Position numbers and translations under genes: made by a program. Source: CAZUQP01 sp964622455 (GTDB lineage: Bacteria; Pseudomonadota; Gammaproteobacteria; DSM-16500). From it: 64,000 nucleotides of DNA. This document shows, piece by piece, positions 8,772 to 17,261 of the stretch; position 1 is the stretch's first letter, and each line of letters starts with the position of its first letter. The notes beneath the pieces were generated by a model. The model was not told the DNA's origin. It was given only the letters and a program-made list of their open reading frames with translations, and did no database searches. The stretch lies in assembly GCA_964622455.1 (NCBI GenBank), contig CAZUQP010000018.1:1-64000 (forward strand). Direction: 5' to 3'.

Positions 8772-9257
8772 CTATTTTCGTTGAAGCGTAATAAAACTAA
8801 AATTATATTGGTTTTTTTCATCTGCTGAATGCGAAACTCTCTCGACCTCTTGCCAGTCTGCTGAATTGAGCGCTGGAAAATAAGCATCGCCTGTAAATTC
8901 TCGATGCACAATGGTCATATAGATACGCTCGATTAAAGATAACATTTCTTGATAAAGAATAGCGCCGCCGATTACAAAAATTTCATTACTATATTCAACT
9001 GCCGTGAGTGCTGTTTCAATTGAATTAGCAATCACACAACCCGATGCTTCAAAAGCGGGATCGTGCGTAATCACGACATTGCAGCGCCCAGGCAATGGAC
9101 GACCAATCGATTGATATGTTTTGCGGCCCATTAAAATAGGCTTTCCCATGGTGATACGCTTAAAATGCTGTAAATCCGCAGGTAAATGCCATAACAATTG
9201 ATTATCTTTCCCAATCACCCGGTTTTCTGACATAGCAACAATTGCGGAAATTTTCAC
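8772..9257 (-). CDS. folA: Dihydrofolate reductase
   Basis: This 161-residue enzyme reduces dihydrofolate to tetrahydrofolate with NADPH. The family motifs are intact: IVAMSENRVIGKDNQLLWHLPADL (residues 6-29, with the catalytic acidic residue in LPADL), then MGRKTYQSIGRPLPGR, and VIGGAILYQEM for NADPH binding. Length is standard. A GGAG motif precedes the ATG. The AbiE relic lies directly upstream. Together with the pteridine reductase and the PTPS-family gene it makes this 4-kb stretch rich in pterin metabolism. Confidence 0.95.
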   Translation of the reverse strand: MKISAIVAMSENRVIGKDNQLLWHLPADLQHFKRITMGKPILMGRKTYQSIGRPLPGRCNVVITHDPAFEASGCVIANSIETALTAVEYSNEIFVIGGAILYQEMLSLIERIYMTIVHREFTGDAYFPALNSADWQEVERVSHSADEKNQYNFSFITLQRK

Positions 9258-9276
9258 GGAGACTCCTATTGGACTA

Positions 9277-9572
9277 TTACAAAATAATATTTCCTAACTT
9301 ATTAAGCTTATCCATAAAAAAATCTACACTCCATAAACTTAATGTTTTTTTATCCCGATCATTCAGAAATGACGCAACATCTCTTGCTGCTTTACCCCAA
9401 TCAATATTTTTGATTTTTTTTTGCATCGCATCAATAAACCATACGGGCGTCACATTATTTTTTTGATTTGCCCAAGGCCCTTGTTGATAAAGCGCGTGCG
9501 TGCATGCTCTTCATCTTCAATTATCATTGTAGTATAAGTTTTAAGTCTTTCGTCAATGATATTTGCGACCAT
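9277..9572 (-). pseudogene. Decayed AbiEii-type nucleotidyltransferase toxin
   Basis: The reading frame starts with an ATG overlapping the abiEi stop codon by one base (TAATG), as expected for an AbiE operon. It encodes MVANIIDERLKTY, typical of AbiEii N-termini, then runs to a stop at about codon 40. In another frame the DNA continues with NNVTPVWFIDAM and DWGKAARDVASFL followed by LSLWSVDFFMDKL, typical of the AbiEii C-terminus. Around 200 internal codons, including the nucleotidyltransferase core, are missing. The toxin must be inactive. Position and fragments make the identification fairly safe, though no alignment could be run. Confidence 0.75.
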
Positions 9573-10222
9573 TATTTTTTCAGTTCCTGTTTAAGACTAT
9601 CTAAAAAATGCAAGACTCGTTTTGAACGGTATACTTTCTTAATTTCAATAAAATCATTTGATTCAATTTTCATAAGTTGTTCTATGTCAATACGTAAACT
9701 ACTCGTCAGATAATCAATACTTTGCCAATCAGTTTTTCTTACATAGATATGATCTGCAAGAGCACGTAAGGGTGAAGCCAGTAAAAAAGGTTCTCCTTTA
9801 ATTTCTTCAACACGAGTTACACCCGTTAAAAATTCATATTCATTCACAGGAAGTTGATAAAAAACAAATTCCCCAAAAGGTGTTGCAAATTTTTTAGTAC
9901 GGCCGAGAGCAAGTACACTTGTTACGGTTGTTACTCGCTCTGGAATAAAACCATGATAAGACAATGCGCTCTCGAGAGAAATATAACTATGAGGAACAAT
10001 TCGACTAGCGAGGAAAAACTTACTGAGTTTTTTATGGCGATATTGATCTGCAAGCAAGTAAAGCCCGCGCCTGACCTTAATGATCTCCCCTTTTTTTAAC
10101 GCTTTGTTCACCATTCCATAACGAGCAGCCGGAGTACCTCCCAACAAACCATGTAGATCAACATCCGTCAGGATATGATCAGCAAAATTGACTTCGATAA
10201 TCTTATCTTTGAGCGTGGTCAT
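9572..10222 (-). CDS. AbiEi-type antitoxin / transcriptional regulator
   Basis: This 216-residue protein has an N-terminal winged-helix module (AARYGMVNKALKKGEIIKVR followed by RGLYLL) and a C-terminal AbiEi-like domain starting near SYISLESALSYHGFIPE. This is the antitoxin of type IV AbiE toxin-antitoxin phage-defence loci, which also autorepresses its operon. It appears full length and intact. Its start codon is 4 nt from a perfect 23-bp inverted repeat and has no usual Shine-Dalgarno, apart from an AGGAAG buried in the repeat. Its toxin partner directly downstream is destroyed, so it is an orphan antitoxin. Confidence 0.8.
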   Translation of the reverse strand: MTTLKDKIIEVNFADHILTDVDLHGLLGGTPAARYGMVNKALKKGEIIKVRRGLYLLADQYRHKKLSKFFLASRIVPHSYISLESALSYHGFIPERVTTVTSVLALGRTKKFATPFGEFVFYQLPVNEYEFLTGVTRVEEIKGEPFLLASPLRALADHIYVRKTDWQSIDYLTSSLRIDIEQLMKIESNDFIEIKKVYRSKRVLHFLDSLKQELKK

Positions 10223-10226
10223 ATTT

Positions 10227-10277
10227 ATTATTTTAGCAAGAAACTTCCTAAAAAAGGAAGTTTCTTGCTAAAATAAT
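10227..10277. repeat. Perfect 23-bp inverted repeat upstream of abiEi
   Basis: Arms at 10227-10249 and 10255-10277 are perfectly complementary, with a 5-nt A/T loop. The repeat ends 4 nt before the abiEi start codon. AbiEi antitoxins are known to bind inverted repeats in their own promoter, so this is a plausible operator. It could instead be a hairpin that limits translation, or a miniature mobile element. Lack of a T-run after it on the minus strand argues against a terminator for the MacB-like gene upstream. Confidence 0.7.
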
Positions 10278-10343
10278 CCTAATATCTACAGTTAATTGAT
10301 TTTTATAGTATTTTCAGTTTGTCGAGCGAATCGTAATAAGTTT

Positions 10344-11540
10344 TTATTCTGACCGCAATGCTAGAATGGGGTCAAGCTGTGATGCTTTATGCGCGGGATA
10401 AAAACCAAAAAATATTCCTGTGGCAACAGAAACGGTAAAACCAATGAGAGGCGGTAATAAAAATAAAGTGAATTGCCAATGAGAAAATAAAGCGATGAGA
10501 TAAGAAATCACAATCCCTAAGACAACACCTAATAAACCACCCGTCCAAGACAACATCAATGCTTCCATTAAAAATAATCCGCGGATGTCTTTGGGCGTTG
10601 CACCTAATGCAAGCCGGATACCTATTTCACGGCGTCTTTCAACCACCGATACCAGCATGATATTCATCACGCCAATTCCACCTACTAAGAGCGATACACC
10701 GCCAATCAATCCTAAAAAAATCGTCAGAATTTCGCTTTGCTTTGCCATATGTGCAATCAATTCTTTTGCATTACGAAAATAAAATTTTTTATTGGGCAAT
10801 TCTCGTTGCAAATTATTTTCAATATTTTTTTGAACTAATGCACTATCTGCATTTTTGGTAAGACGCATCACAATGTTATTAATAGCAGCATATTTACTTA
10901 AAAGAAACGATGCTTCAATTGGAAGCATCACTGCATTATCCACATTTGCATACACAAAACTATTTTCGCTCCAAGGACTTGCAACACCTATAATCGTAAA
11001 AATAGTATTGCCCACTTGTAATTGTTGACCGATCGGATCAGACAGTGTCATCGTTTTCATTTGCTGATAAAGTCCATCCCCAATCACACAATAAAAAGAA
11101 ATTTTATCTAAATCAGAAATAAAACGGCCCTTGACTATCTCAATATGTACCATGTTGGCAAAATTTTCAGTGACCCCCAATAGGCTGCCTGTTAACTCAT
11201 GACCATTAAATTGTATGGGATTATAAAGTTGGACATAAGGCGCAACCATGAGAATATTTTTGTCGATAGAGATAAGATCATTCACTTGCTGTACCGATAA
11301 ATTCACTTCTCTTTCTGCACTGCCTTGTTGATCGGGCATATCACTCATTGCAACTGCTAATAAATCAGTGCCTAATGTTTTAAATTGCTTCAACGCTTCA
11401 TAGGTCGCGAGCTCTCCGCCTGAGACCATCGCAACAACCGATGCAGTGCCCACTAAAATTCCCAATAACGCTAATAGAGAACGCAATTTTGCGGAAAATA
11501 AATTAAGCAACCCTTCATGAATATGCGCCGCCCACTTCAT
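10344..11540 (-). CDS. MacB-like ABC transporter permease (FtsX superfamily)
   Basis: This 398-residue protein has one N-terminal membrane helix (LLALLGILVGTASVVAMVS), a periplasmic MacB-PCD-like domain and three C-terminal helices. The conserved VVERRREIGIRLALGAT motif follows the GGIGVMNIMLVSV helix. MacB-type permeases do not pump through the membrane; they drive a periplasmic channel by mechanotransmission. The ATPase is encoded separately, overlapping by 4 bp, unlike E. coli MacB where the two are fused. It is the last gene of a TolC-adaptor-ATPase-permease operon. Substrate unknown (macrolide, peptide or lipid). Confidence 0.88.
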   Translation of the reverse strand: MKWAAHIHEGLLNLFSAKLRSLLALLGILVGTASVVAMVSGGELATYEALKQFKTLGTDLLAVAMSDMPDQQGSAEREVNLSVQQVNDLISIDKNILMVAPYVQLYNPIQFNGHELTGSLLGVTENFANMVHIEIVKGRFISDLDKISFYCVIGDGLYQQMKTMTLSDPIGQQLQVGNTIFTIIGVASPWSENSFVYANVDNAVMLPIEASFLLSKYAAINNIVMRLTKNADSALVQKNIENNLQRELPNKKFYFRNAKELIAHMAKQSEILTIFLGLIGGVSLLVGGIGVMNIMLVSVVERRREIGIRLALGATPKDIRGLFLMEALMLSWTGGLLGVVLGIVISYLIALFSHWQFTLFLLPPLIGFTVSVATGIFFGFYPAHKASQLDPILALRSE

Positions 11541-12208
11541 ACAATGTGCCCATCTTTAATAACAATCATGCGTTCGCACAAACGGCTGATTTCTTTATCA
11601 TGCGTTATAATAACCAAAGTTCTTTTTTCTTCTTTATTTAAGTAACGAAATAAATCCATTACTTCTTGCCCTGTGCTTGAATCAAGCGACCCTGTCGGTT
11701 CATCTGCTAAAATCAATTCAGGATCGCCCACCAATGCTCTTGCGATTGCTACACGCTGCTGCTGACCGCCTGATAATTGATTAGGTTTATGCAAAGCAAA
11801 TTGTTTCATCCCCACTTTTTCCAGCATGATAAGTGATTTTTCTTCCGCTATTTTTTTTTCTTCATTGCGGTAAAACAAAGGCAGCATCACATTTTGTAAT
11901 GCACTAAATCGAGGAAGTAAAAAAAACGACTGAAATACGAAACCAATTTTTTGATTACGGATGCGTGACAATTCAACGCCTGACAAACAAGAAACATCTT
12001 GGCCAGAAAAAAAATAACGGCCGCTCGTACAATGATCTAAAAAACCCATAATATTCATTAATGTCGATTTACCGGATCCAGAAGCACCGACAATTGCAAC
12101 CATTTCACCCTTCGACAGTGCTAAATCAACGCCTTTGAGCGCATGATATTGGTTCGAAACACTCGAATATATTTTAGTGACATTTTCAAGTTTAATGAGG
12201 GAGGACAA
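11537..12208 (-). CDS. MacB/LolD-type ABC transporter ATPase
   Basis: This is an ATPase subunit of about 223 residues. Walker A is GASGSGKST, the signature is LSGGQQQRVAIARAL, and Walker B is LILADEPTGSLD. It pairs with the FtsX-type permease downstream. I chose the TTG start (LSSLIKLENV) because GGGAG lies about 6 bases upstream; the GTG at 12223 has no Shine-Dalgarno. With the TTG the gene overlaps the adaptor gene by 17 bp, consistent with translational coupling. Confidence 0.85.
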   Translation of the reverse strand: MSSLIKLENVTKIYSSVSNQYHALKGVDLALSKGEMVAIVGASGSGKSTLMNIMGFLDHCTSGRYFFSGQDVSCLSGVELSRIRNQKIGFVFQSFFLLPRFSALQNVMLPLFYRNEEKKIAEEKSLIMLEKVGMKQFALHKPNQLSGGQQQRVAIARALVGDPELILADEPTGSLDSSTGQEVMDLFRYLNKEEKRTLVIITHDKEISRLCERMIVIKDGHIV

Positions 12209-13358
12209 TATTTTCTCCCGCACTTATTTTTGATTCAATCACAACAGAATCCAATGTTGTCTGACCCGTCGTGACAAGAACGTCACGAAAAGCACCTGTT
12301 TTTTTATCTTCTACTTTGACATAGCTTTGCCCGTTTTTCTGAAAGACAGCTTGAATAGGCACAATTATTTGATCACCATTTTCAATTAAAATAGCAACTT
12401 TGGCACTCATTCCCATATGAATCACATCTTGCTCGGCTGTTGATAAATGCAGCACTGTCACATCGACAGGAAAAATAGGCAATCCACTCTGTGCAGAATG
12501 CCCTTGACGATCGATCGCTGTAATTTCACCTTCCAAAGTAAAATTTGGAAATGCAGCGCCCGTCACTTCCACTTTTTGGCCCATTTTTAATTGATTAATA
12601 TTAAATTCACTGACGTTAATGTGGATCTTCAATCCGCTCGTATCACCAATCACCGCCAACACATCGCCTTGCTTCACTTGATCGCCCTGCATCACATTTT
12701 TTAATTCACCATCAGCACTATCATCTTTATTCGGCAACAAAACAACACCCGATACAGGCGAGAGCAAATGTAATCGTCCAGTATTTTCCTCCGTGTGCAA
12801 TACATGAGAAATTTTGTCAACGTCTTCAATATTTAAATCATACATATTCGTCCCACGTAAATCGATTTGCTTCATCATGCGGTCTAACGCATCGCGTGCT
12901 TCAATCATGACTAACTGCGCATTGTAATAATTAATTTTTTTTGCTTTATAATCATCATCTGAAATTAATTGATTTTTATGCAAGAATTCACTTTCTTGCA
13001 TTTGACTTTTATTATTGACAAAATCTGTTTTTGCTTTGATATATTGCATTAACGCTACTTTATAATCAGTTTGAAATTTCTCTGATGAAATCGAAAATAA
13101 TAACTGCCCTTCTTTGACAACATCGCCATAATGAAACGCCATATTTTCAATCACACCATCGCTAAAGGCGGTGACAACCACTGTTTTTAAAGGCTGAACA
13201 ACGCCTGAATAATATAATGTTCTCGAAAATGGATGCGAAGCGACTGTTATCACATGATTATTTTTTTCGATTTTCTTTTTGTAGTGATGATGAAATCCAC
13301 CATAAAAAACACATAGGACAAATATTGACGCTGTAATTTTCAAAAATTGTTTCATCAT
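12192..13358 (-). CDS. MacA-like periplasmic adaptor (HlyD/RND adaptor family)
   Basis: This 388-residue protein has an N-terminal membrane anchor (ITASIFVLCVFYGGF), a split biotinyl-lipoyl domain (SDGVIENMAFHYGDVVKEG and SPVSGVVLLP), a helical hairpin between them and a beta-barrel domain. It bridges the inner-membrane pump to the TolC-like channel. The start at 13358 overlaps the stop of the TolC-like gene by 4 bp (ATGA), with an AGGTG motif eight bases upstream. The operon order, channel first, then adaptor, ATPase and permease, suggests a dedicated complete exporter. Confidence 0.87.
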   Translation of the reverse strand: MMKQFLKITASIFVLCVFYGGFHHHYKKKIEKNNHVITVASHPFSRTLYYSGVVQPLKTVVVTAFSDGVIENMAFHYGDVVKEGQLLFSISSEKFQTDYKVALMQYIKAKTDFVNNKSQMQESEFLHKNQLISDDDYKAKKINYYNAQLVMIEARDALDRMMKQIDLRGTNMYDLNIEDVDKISHVLHTEENTGRLHLLSPVSGVVLLPNKDDSADGELKNVMQGDQVKQGDVLAVIGDTSGLKIHINVSEFNINQLKMGQKVEVTGAAFPNFTLEGEITAIDRQGHSAQSGLPIFPVDVTVLHLSTAEQDVIHMGMSAKVAILIENGDQIIVPIQAVFQKNGQSYVKVEDKKTGAFRDVLVTTGQTTLDSVVIESKISAGENIVLPH

Positions 13359-14803
13359 AAATATTTCACCTGAATGTTCCACGTTTTTAACGTTGTACCC
13401 ATTAATAAATCAAGATTAACTAATGTTTTTAAATAATTTATTTTGGCATCTAAAGAAGATTGTTGTGCAGCACTTAATTGCTGCTGCGCGGTTTGTAATT
13501 CTAAACTGTCGATTAATCCGTAGGTATACTTCTGCATGCTAATTTGATAAGTTTTTCCTTGTAATTCTGCTGCTTCTGCAGCAAAACGTTCGGCACGTAC
13601 AGCACTATAAATAGCATTCCATCCATCAATCACTGCTGTTTCTTTGTTCCATTTTTCTTGCCGCAAAGCAATCTCTGCTTCACGCAAAGCAATTTTTGCA
13701 CTCGCTAGCGAAAGCTTTACTTGGCGATCATCGATTGGAATGGTTAAATTTAATAATGCACTGTTGGTTTCATTGACACCATTCACTAAACTATTAATTC
13801 CGGCACTTTGACCGCCTCCTGATCCATTGCCAACAGCAGAATTCACAGTTAAATTTAATTGCCATCGCGTTGCATCTTCTGCTGCTAATACACTTCGTTT
13901 GACGGTACCTTGTAAAGTAATTTGATCCGTTTGATATTGAATATCATTTTTTAAAATCATTTGTTTAGATTCATTTAAAGTGGGAATGCGATATTTTTTT
14001 ATTAATTTTTCAACATCTATATGATTATCAAATCGTACTTTGGTATTGGGATCAATGCCAATCGTAGTCAATAATGCGGAACGTACTTGATCTAAACGAT
14101 TTTTATCTGTTTCAATGCGCATTTCAGCACTGGCTCGATCTGCTTTCACCGTCACCAATTCAACACCCGCTTTGTGTCCTGCTTTAATAAAAAGTTCTGT
14201 TTGTCTGACAGATTCTTCCGCGCGCACAAGAGCATCTGTATCAATCATTAAGGTATGTTCAGCTGACATGAGATCTAAATACGCATTAATAACTGCTGTT
14301 ACTGTGGAGCGAAGCGTTCCCTCCACACTCAATCGGCTGATGGTTTCACTATCCATTGCATTATAAAGCGCTGCTTCAACAATAGGTTTACCAAAACCGC
14401 GCAGCAATGGTTGCATGATTTGTAATGAGAGCCCCGGATTATAATGATTACCTACATTATTCGTGGAAGTTAACGTTAAGTTAGTACCGATCGGCGTCAA
14501 TAAAGAGACCGACGGTTGAATACCTGTGACATTAGAGGTGACAACACCACCCGGTGTCACTGAATAAGTGCGAGATGTCGTATGTGTTGCTTGAAACATA
14601 AAATGCGGTTGAAATTGCCATTGCTGCACTTCCAACGCAAATTTTTGTAACACATGATTTAACTGGGACGTTTCTACATTAGGATTTTCACGTACAGAAA
14701 GTAAAATGGCTTCATCAAGAGACAGTGTACGCAGGAAAGAAGTTGCTGCATAAGAAGCAAAACTAACATAAAGCAAAATAAAAAATAACACTAATCGGCA
14801 CAT
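13355..14803 (-). CDS. TolC-family outer-membrane efflux protein
   Basis: This 482-residue protein has a signal peptide (MCRLVLFFILLYVSFASYA) and two repeats of the outer-membrane efflux domain with long alternating helices. Motifs such as SLQIMQPLLRGFGKP and AALYNAMDS are typical of the family. It forms the trimeric outer-membrane channel for the adjacent MacAB-like pump. The ATG has no Shine-Dalgarno in the usual place, although a strong AAGGAGG lies about 30 nt upstream followed by an in-frame stop. A short palindrome (AATAGG/CCTATT, 14843-14856) lies in the leader and could be an operator. Confidence 0.88.
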   Translation of the reverse strand: MCRLVLFFILLYVSFASYAATSFLRTLSLDEAILLSVRENPNVETSQLNHVLQKFALEVQQWQFQPHFMFQATHTTSRTYSVTPGGVVTSNVTGIQPSVSLLTPIGTNLTLTSTNNVGNHYNPGLSLQIMQPLLRGFGKPIVEAALYNAMDSETISRLSVEGTLRSTVTAVINAYLDLMSAEHTLMIDTDALVRAEESVRQTELFIKAGHKAGVELVTVKADRASAEMRIETDKNRLDQVRSALLTTIGIDPNTKVRFDNHIDVEKLIKKYRIPTLNESKQMILKNDIQYQTDQITLQGTVKRSVLAAEDATRWQLNLTVNSAVGNGSGGGQSAGINSLVNGVNETNSALLNLTIPIDDRQVKLSLASAKIALREAEIALRQEKWNKETAVIDGWNAIYSAVRAERFAAEAAELQGKTYQISMQKYTYGLIDSLELQTAQQQLSAAQQSSLDAKINYLKTLVNLDLLMGTTLKTWNIQVKYL

Positions 14804-14842
14804 AAATTACAAAATACTCAATAGTTTTTGGACCTCCTTGTT

Positions 14843-14856
14843 AATAGGTTCCTATT
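14843..14856. promoter_or_regulatory. Short palindrome upstream of the efflux operon
   Basis: AATAGGTTCCTATT is a perfect 6-2-6 inverted repeat, 40 bp upstream of the TolC-like start codon and downstream of ddl. It could be an operator for the exporter, or a weak hairpin; the adjacent T-run lies on the plus strand, so it does not terminate ddl. This is inference from symmetry and location only. Confidence 0.3.
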
Positions 14857-14891
14857 TTTTAAAAATAAAAATGATATAATTCCGAAACACT

Positions 14892-16043
14892 CTATGGCGA
14901 TACATATTCATAACTAAGTTTTGCTTTACGCTGATGCCGATCAATCGCTAACATCACCAAGTGACTCAGCAATTCACTGTATTTCACTCCTGATGCTTCC
15001 ATTAATTTGGGATACATACTAATTTGCGTGAACCCAGGAAGTGTATTGATCTCATTGAAATAAATGTTTTCTGTATTGCGCTCCAAAAACAAATCAACCC
15101 GCGCCATCCCTTCACATTCTAATACATTAAAAATTTTCTTTGCTGTATCACGAACGCGTTCTTGCAATGTAGGTGTAATACTGGCGGGAATTAAAAGTTC
15201 GGCACCCTCTGCATCTAAATATTTTGCTGCATACGAATAAAACTCGTGCCGCGGTTTAATTTCACCGACAACACTTACAATCGGATCAGCGCCATAGTGT
15301 GCAGCTTCAAGCACTGCAACTTCTAATTCGATGGCATCAATTCCTTGTTCAACAATCACTTTATTATCGTATTGAAATGCCGCATCAATGGCAGCCGGTA
15401 AATCTTCTATACGTTTTACTTTTTCAACGCCAACACTTGAACCCGTGTTAGCAGGCTTCACAAAAACCGGTAAATTTAATTGATCAACCACCGCATGACA
15501 AAACCGTTTTGGATTTTCAGTCCATTGACCCTTTTTAATAGTTAAATAAGGCGGAACATGAATACCGGCTGCGTTGACCAGTCGTTTAGAAATATCTTTT
15601 TCCATACCTACTGCGGAAGAAAGCACACCGCACCCGACATAAGGAACATCTGCTAATTCAAGCAGACCTTGCACAGTTCCATCTTCACATAACACACCGT
15701 GGATAACAGGAAAAACCACATCAAACAATCGACCATTTGAATTGACGGGAGGCAATAATTGTGTAGGTTGAATAGCGGTGAGTTGTTTGCCAATAAAATC
15801 AGGATTAAATAATTTACGTTGTGCATCTCGTACTAGACGAAGGGCAGGCGCAGTTAATTCTTTTTTAAAAACATCATCACCTAAAAACCAAGCGCCTTCT
15901 CTATCGATACCGATCGGCACCACTTCAAAGCGCGATCGATCTAAGTATTGAATGACATTGGCTGCTGATAACAAAGAAACTTCATGTTCACCTGAACGGC
16001 CGCCATATAACACGGCAACTCGAATTTTTTGGGGCTCCGTCAT
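14892..16043 (-). CDS. ddl: D-alanine--D-alanine ligase
   Basis: This 383-residue ATP-grasp enzyme joins two D-Ala for peptidoglycan. The N-terminal AVLYGGRSGEHEVS motif, KPANTGSSVGVEKV, and the metal-binding EINTLPGFTQISMYP are intact. The length and the insertion between domains resemble the DdlA subgroup rather than the shorter DdlB. It is a single gene, not part of a division cell-wall cluster. Two L,D-transpeptidases are encoded nearby on the other strand, so this area is rich in cell-wall functions. Confidence 0.93.
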   Translation of the reverse strand: MTEPQKIRVAVLYGGRSGEHEVSLLSAANVIQYLDRSRFEVVPIGIDREGAWFLGDDVFKKELTAPALRLVRDAQRKLFNPDFIGKQLTAIQPTQLLPPVNSNGRLFDVVFPVIHGVLCEDGTVQGLLELADVPYVGCGVLSSAVGMEKDISKRLVNAAGIHVPPYLTIKKGQWTENPKRFCHAVVDQLNLPVFVKPANTGSSVGVEKVKRIEDLPAAIDAAFQYDNKVIVEQGIDAIELEVAVLEAAHYGADPIVSVVGEIKPRHEFYSYAAKYLDAEGAELLIPASITPTLQERVRDTAKKIFNVLECEGMARVDLFLERNTENIYFNEINTLPGFTQISMYPKLMEASGVKYSELLSHLVMLAIDRHQRKAKLSYEYVSP

Positions 16044-16121
16044 GTCACCACCTGTTTAGCAAACAAAGAGCCATCATTCCGTATCTGTTTTGAAGACATA
16101 TCAAATGATGACTCGTGTCAC

Positions 16122-16283
16122 TTACTTCATTTCACCTTTGTAATCATGGTGGTGATGATGACCTGATGTGTGCACTGGCACGTTAGCAGCAGTATTTTGA
16201 TCCACTGTTGCACTCTTGCTCGCGCAGCTTGCTAATAAAATAGCAGAAACAATAACACTCGTTAACAATACAATTTTTTTCAT
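16122..16283 (-). CDS. Tiny histidine-rich lipoprotein
   Basis: This 53-residue open reading frame has a textbook lipoprotein signal: MKKIVLLTSVIVSAILLASC with the lipobox LASC and Cys20. The mature 33 residues are Ser/Thr/Asn-rich and carry five consecutive His (42-46) with another His at 38. GGAGA lies 7 nt before the ATG. Mature peptides of this kind may bind Ni, Zn, Cu or Fe at the cell envelope, but that is inference. It lies alone between ddl and the L,D-transpeptidase gene. I do not know a named family. Confidence 0.75.
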   Translation of the reverse strand: MKKIVLLTSVIVSAILLASCASKSATVDQNTAANVPVHTSGHHHHHDYKGEMK

Positions 16284-16431
16284 TTTTTTATCTCCAAAAT
16301 AACGGCATTCAATACCTTTTTTACCCTTTTAACCCATTGACAAAAACAATAAGTAATTAAGCTCGGAAATATACATTGTTCTGAGTTTAACTACCATCGT
16401 TTTTTAGCGTTGCTAATGATCCCAACCATTT

Positions 16432-16464
16432 TTGACATCTGTACGCAAAATGATTATCATGCAC
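16432..16464 (+). promoter_or_regulatory. Sigma70 promoter with an overlapping Fur-box-like site
   Basis: TTGACA (16432-16437), a 17-bp spacer and TATCAT (16455-16460) form a near-consensus promoter about 78 bp upstream of the L,D-transpeptidase gene. Bases 16446-16464 match 13 of the 19 positions of the classical Fur consensus and cover the -10. Iron repression is therefore possible. The remaining part of the 254-bp gap (16284-16537) shows no gene. Confidence 0.45.
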
Positions 16465-16537
16465 TACAATGAGTCAATGTTTGCTCAATATTTTTATCAA
16501 CTCATAAAGAAATATTCATTTTTAAACAGAAAGTTAC

Positions 16538-17248
16538 GTGATTATTATGCGGATGAGAATTCTATTATTTTTTTTGATTTTTTTCAGTCTGGTCGGCTGG
16601 GGACCGTTTAATCTATTTCCAGACCCACCTATTCAGGAACCTGCGGGCTCGCACGTGTGGCTTTCAAAAGAAACACGACGCATTAATCAACAAGCGGGCA
16701 ATATCAATCCCCGTGTGCTGCAGCTCAGCTTAGTTGCTTACTTAAAAGCGCGTCAGCGCGGAATGGACCATAAACAATTATTAACGATTATCGATTATTC
16801 GAAGCCCTCTACTGAACGGCGTTTATGGGTAGTTGACTTAAGAAATGCCCGCGTTCTCTTCAATACCTGGGTCACGCATGGAAAAAATAGTGGAAAAACT
16901 GACGCAACCTCTTTCTCAAATCAACCAGGCAGTTTAAAATCGAGTCTCGGTGTATTTCTCACTACTAACGAAACCTATGTTGGCAGTAATGGATACTCGT
17001 TACGCATACAAGGTCTAGAACATGGCATCAATGATAATGCTTATCGACGCGACATCGTGTTCCATGGCGCGTGGTATGCAGCAGGTGATGTTGCTAGAAG
17101 ATACGGCCAGCTCGGGCGAAGCTTTGGATGCCCGGCCGTGAGTGAAGATACCGCAAAACCTTTAATTAATACAATTAGGAATAATACATTAGTTGTGGCC
17201 TACTATCCTGACCGGCATTGGTTAATGAATTCAACTTTTTTAAAATAG
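16538..17248 (+). CDS. L,D-transpeptidase catalytic domain protein (YkuD_2 type)
   Basis: This 236-residue envelope protein has a hydrophobic N-terminus (MRILLFFLIFFSLVGW). The catalytic region carries FHGAWYA, with the His, and GRSFGCPAV, with the nucleophilic Cys. This is the pattern of the murein L,D-transpeptidase catalytic family related to YkuD. Such proteins make or edit 3-3 peptidoglycan cross-links or attach proteins. The listed start is GTG; an ATG three codons later (MRMRILLFF) is equally plausible. It is followed after 13 bp by a second, classical L,D-transpeptidase gene. A promoter with a Fur-like site lies upstream. Confidence 0.8.
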   Translation: MIIMRMRILLFFLIFFSLVGWGPFNLFPDPPIQEPAGSHVWLSKETRRINQQAGNINPRVLQLSLVAYLKARQRGMDHKQLLTIIDYSKPSTERRLWVVDLRNARVLFNTWVTHGKNSGKTDATSFSNQPGSLKSSLGVFLTTNETYVGSNGYSLRIQGLEHGINDNAYRRDIVFHGAWYAAGDVARRYGQLGRSFGCPAVSEDTAKPLINTIRNNTLVVAYYPDRHWLMNSTFLK

Positions 17249-17261
17249 ACATAAGGAAATA

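Noticed and set aside
8752..8776. Second AATAGG/CCTATT inverted repeat near the folA stop, resembling the one at 14843
   Set aside because: The spacing differs (14 nt against 2 nt) and six-base matches in A+T-rich DNA are expected by chance.
10227..10277. Rho-independent terminator for the MacB-like gene
   Set aside because: No T-run follows the hairpin on the minus strand, and it ends only 4 nt before the next start codon.
14804..14842. Short leader peptide after AAGGAGG upstream of the TolC-like gene
   Set aside because: The only frame is four codons beginning with TTG; this is too short and unsupported.
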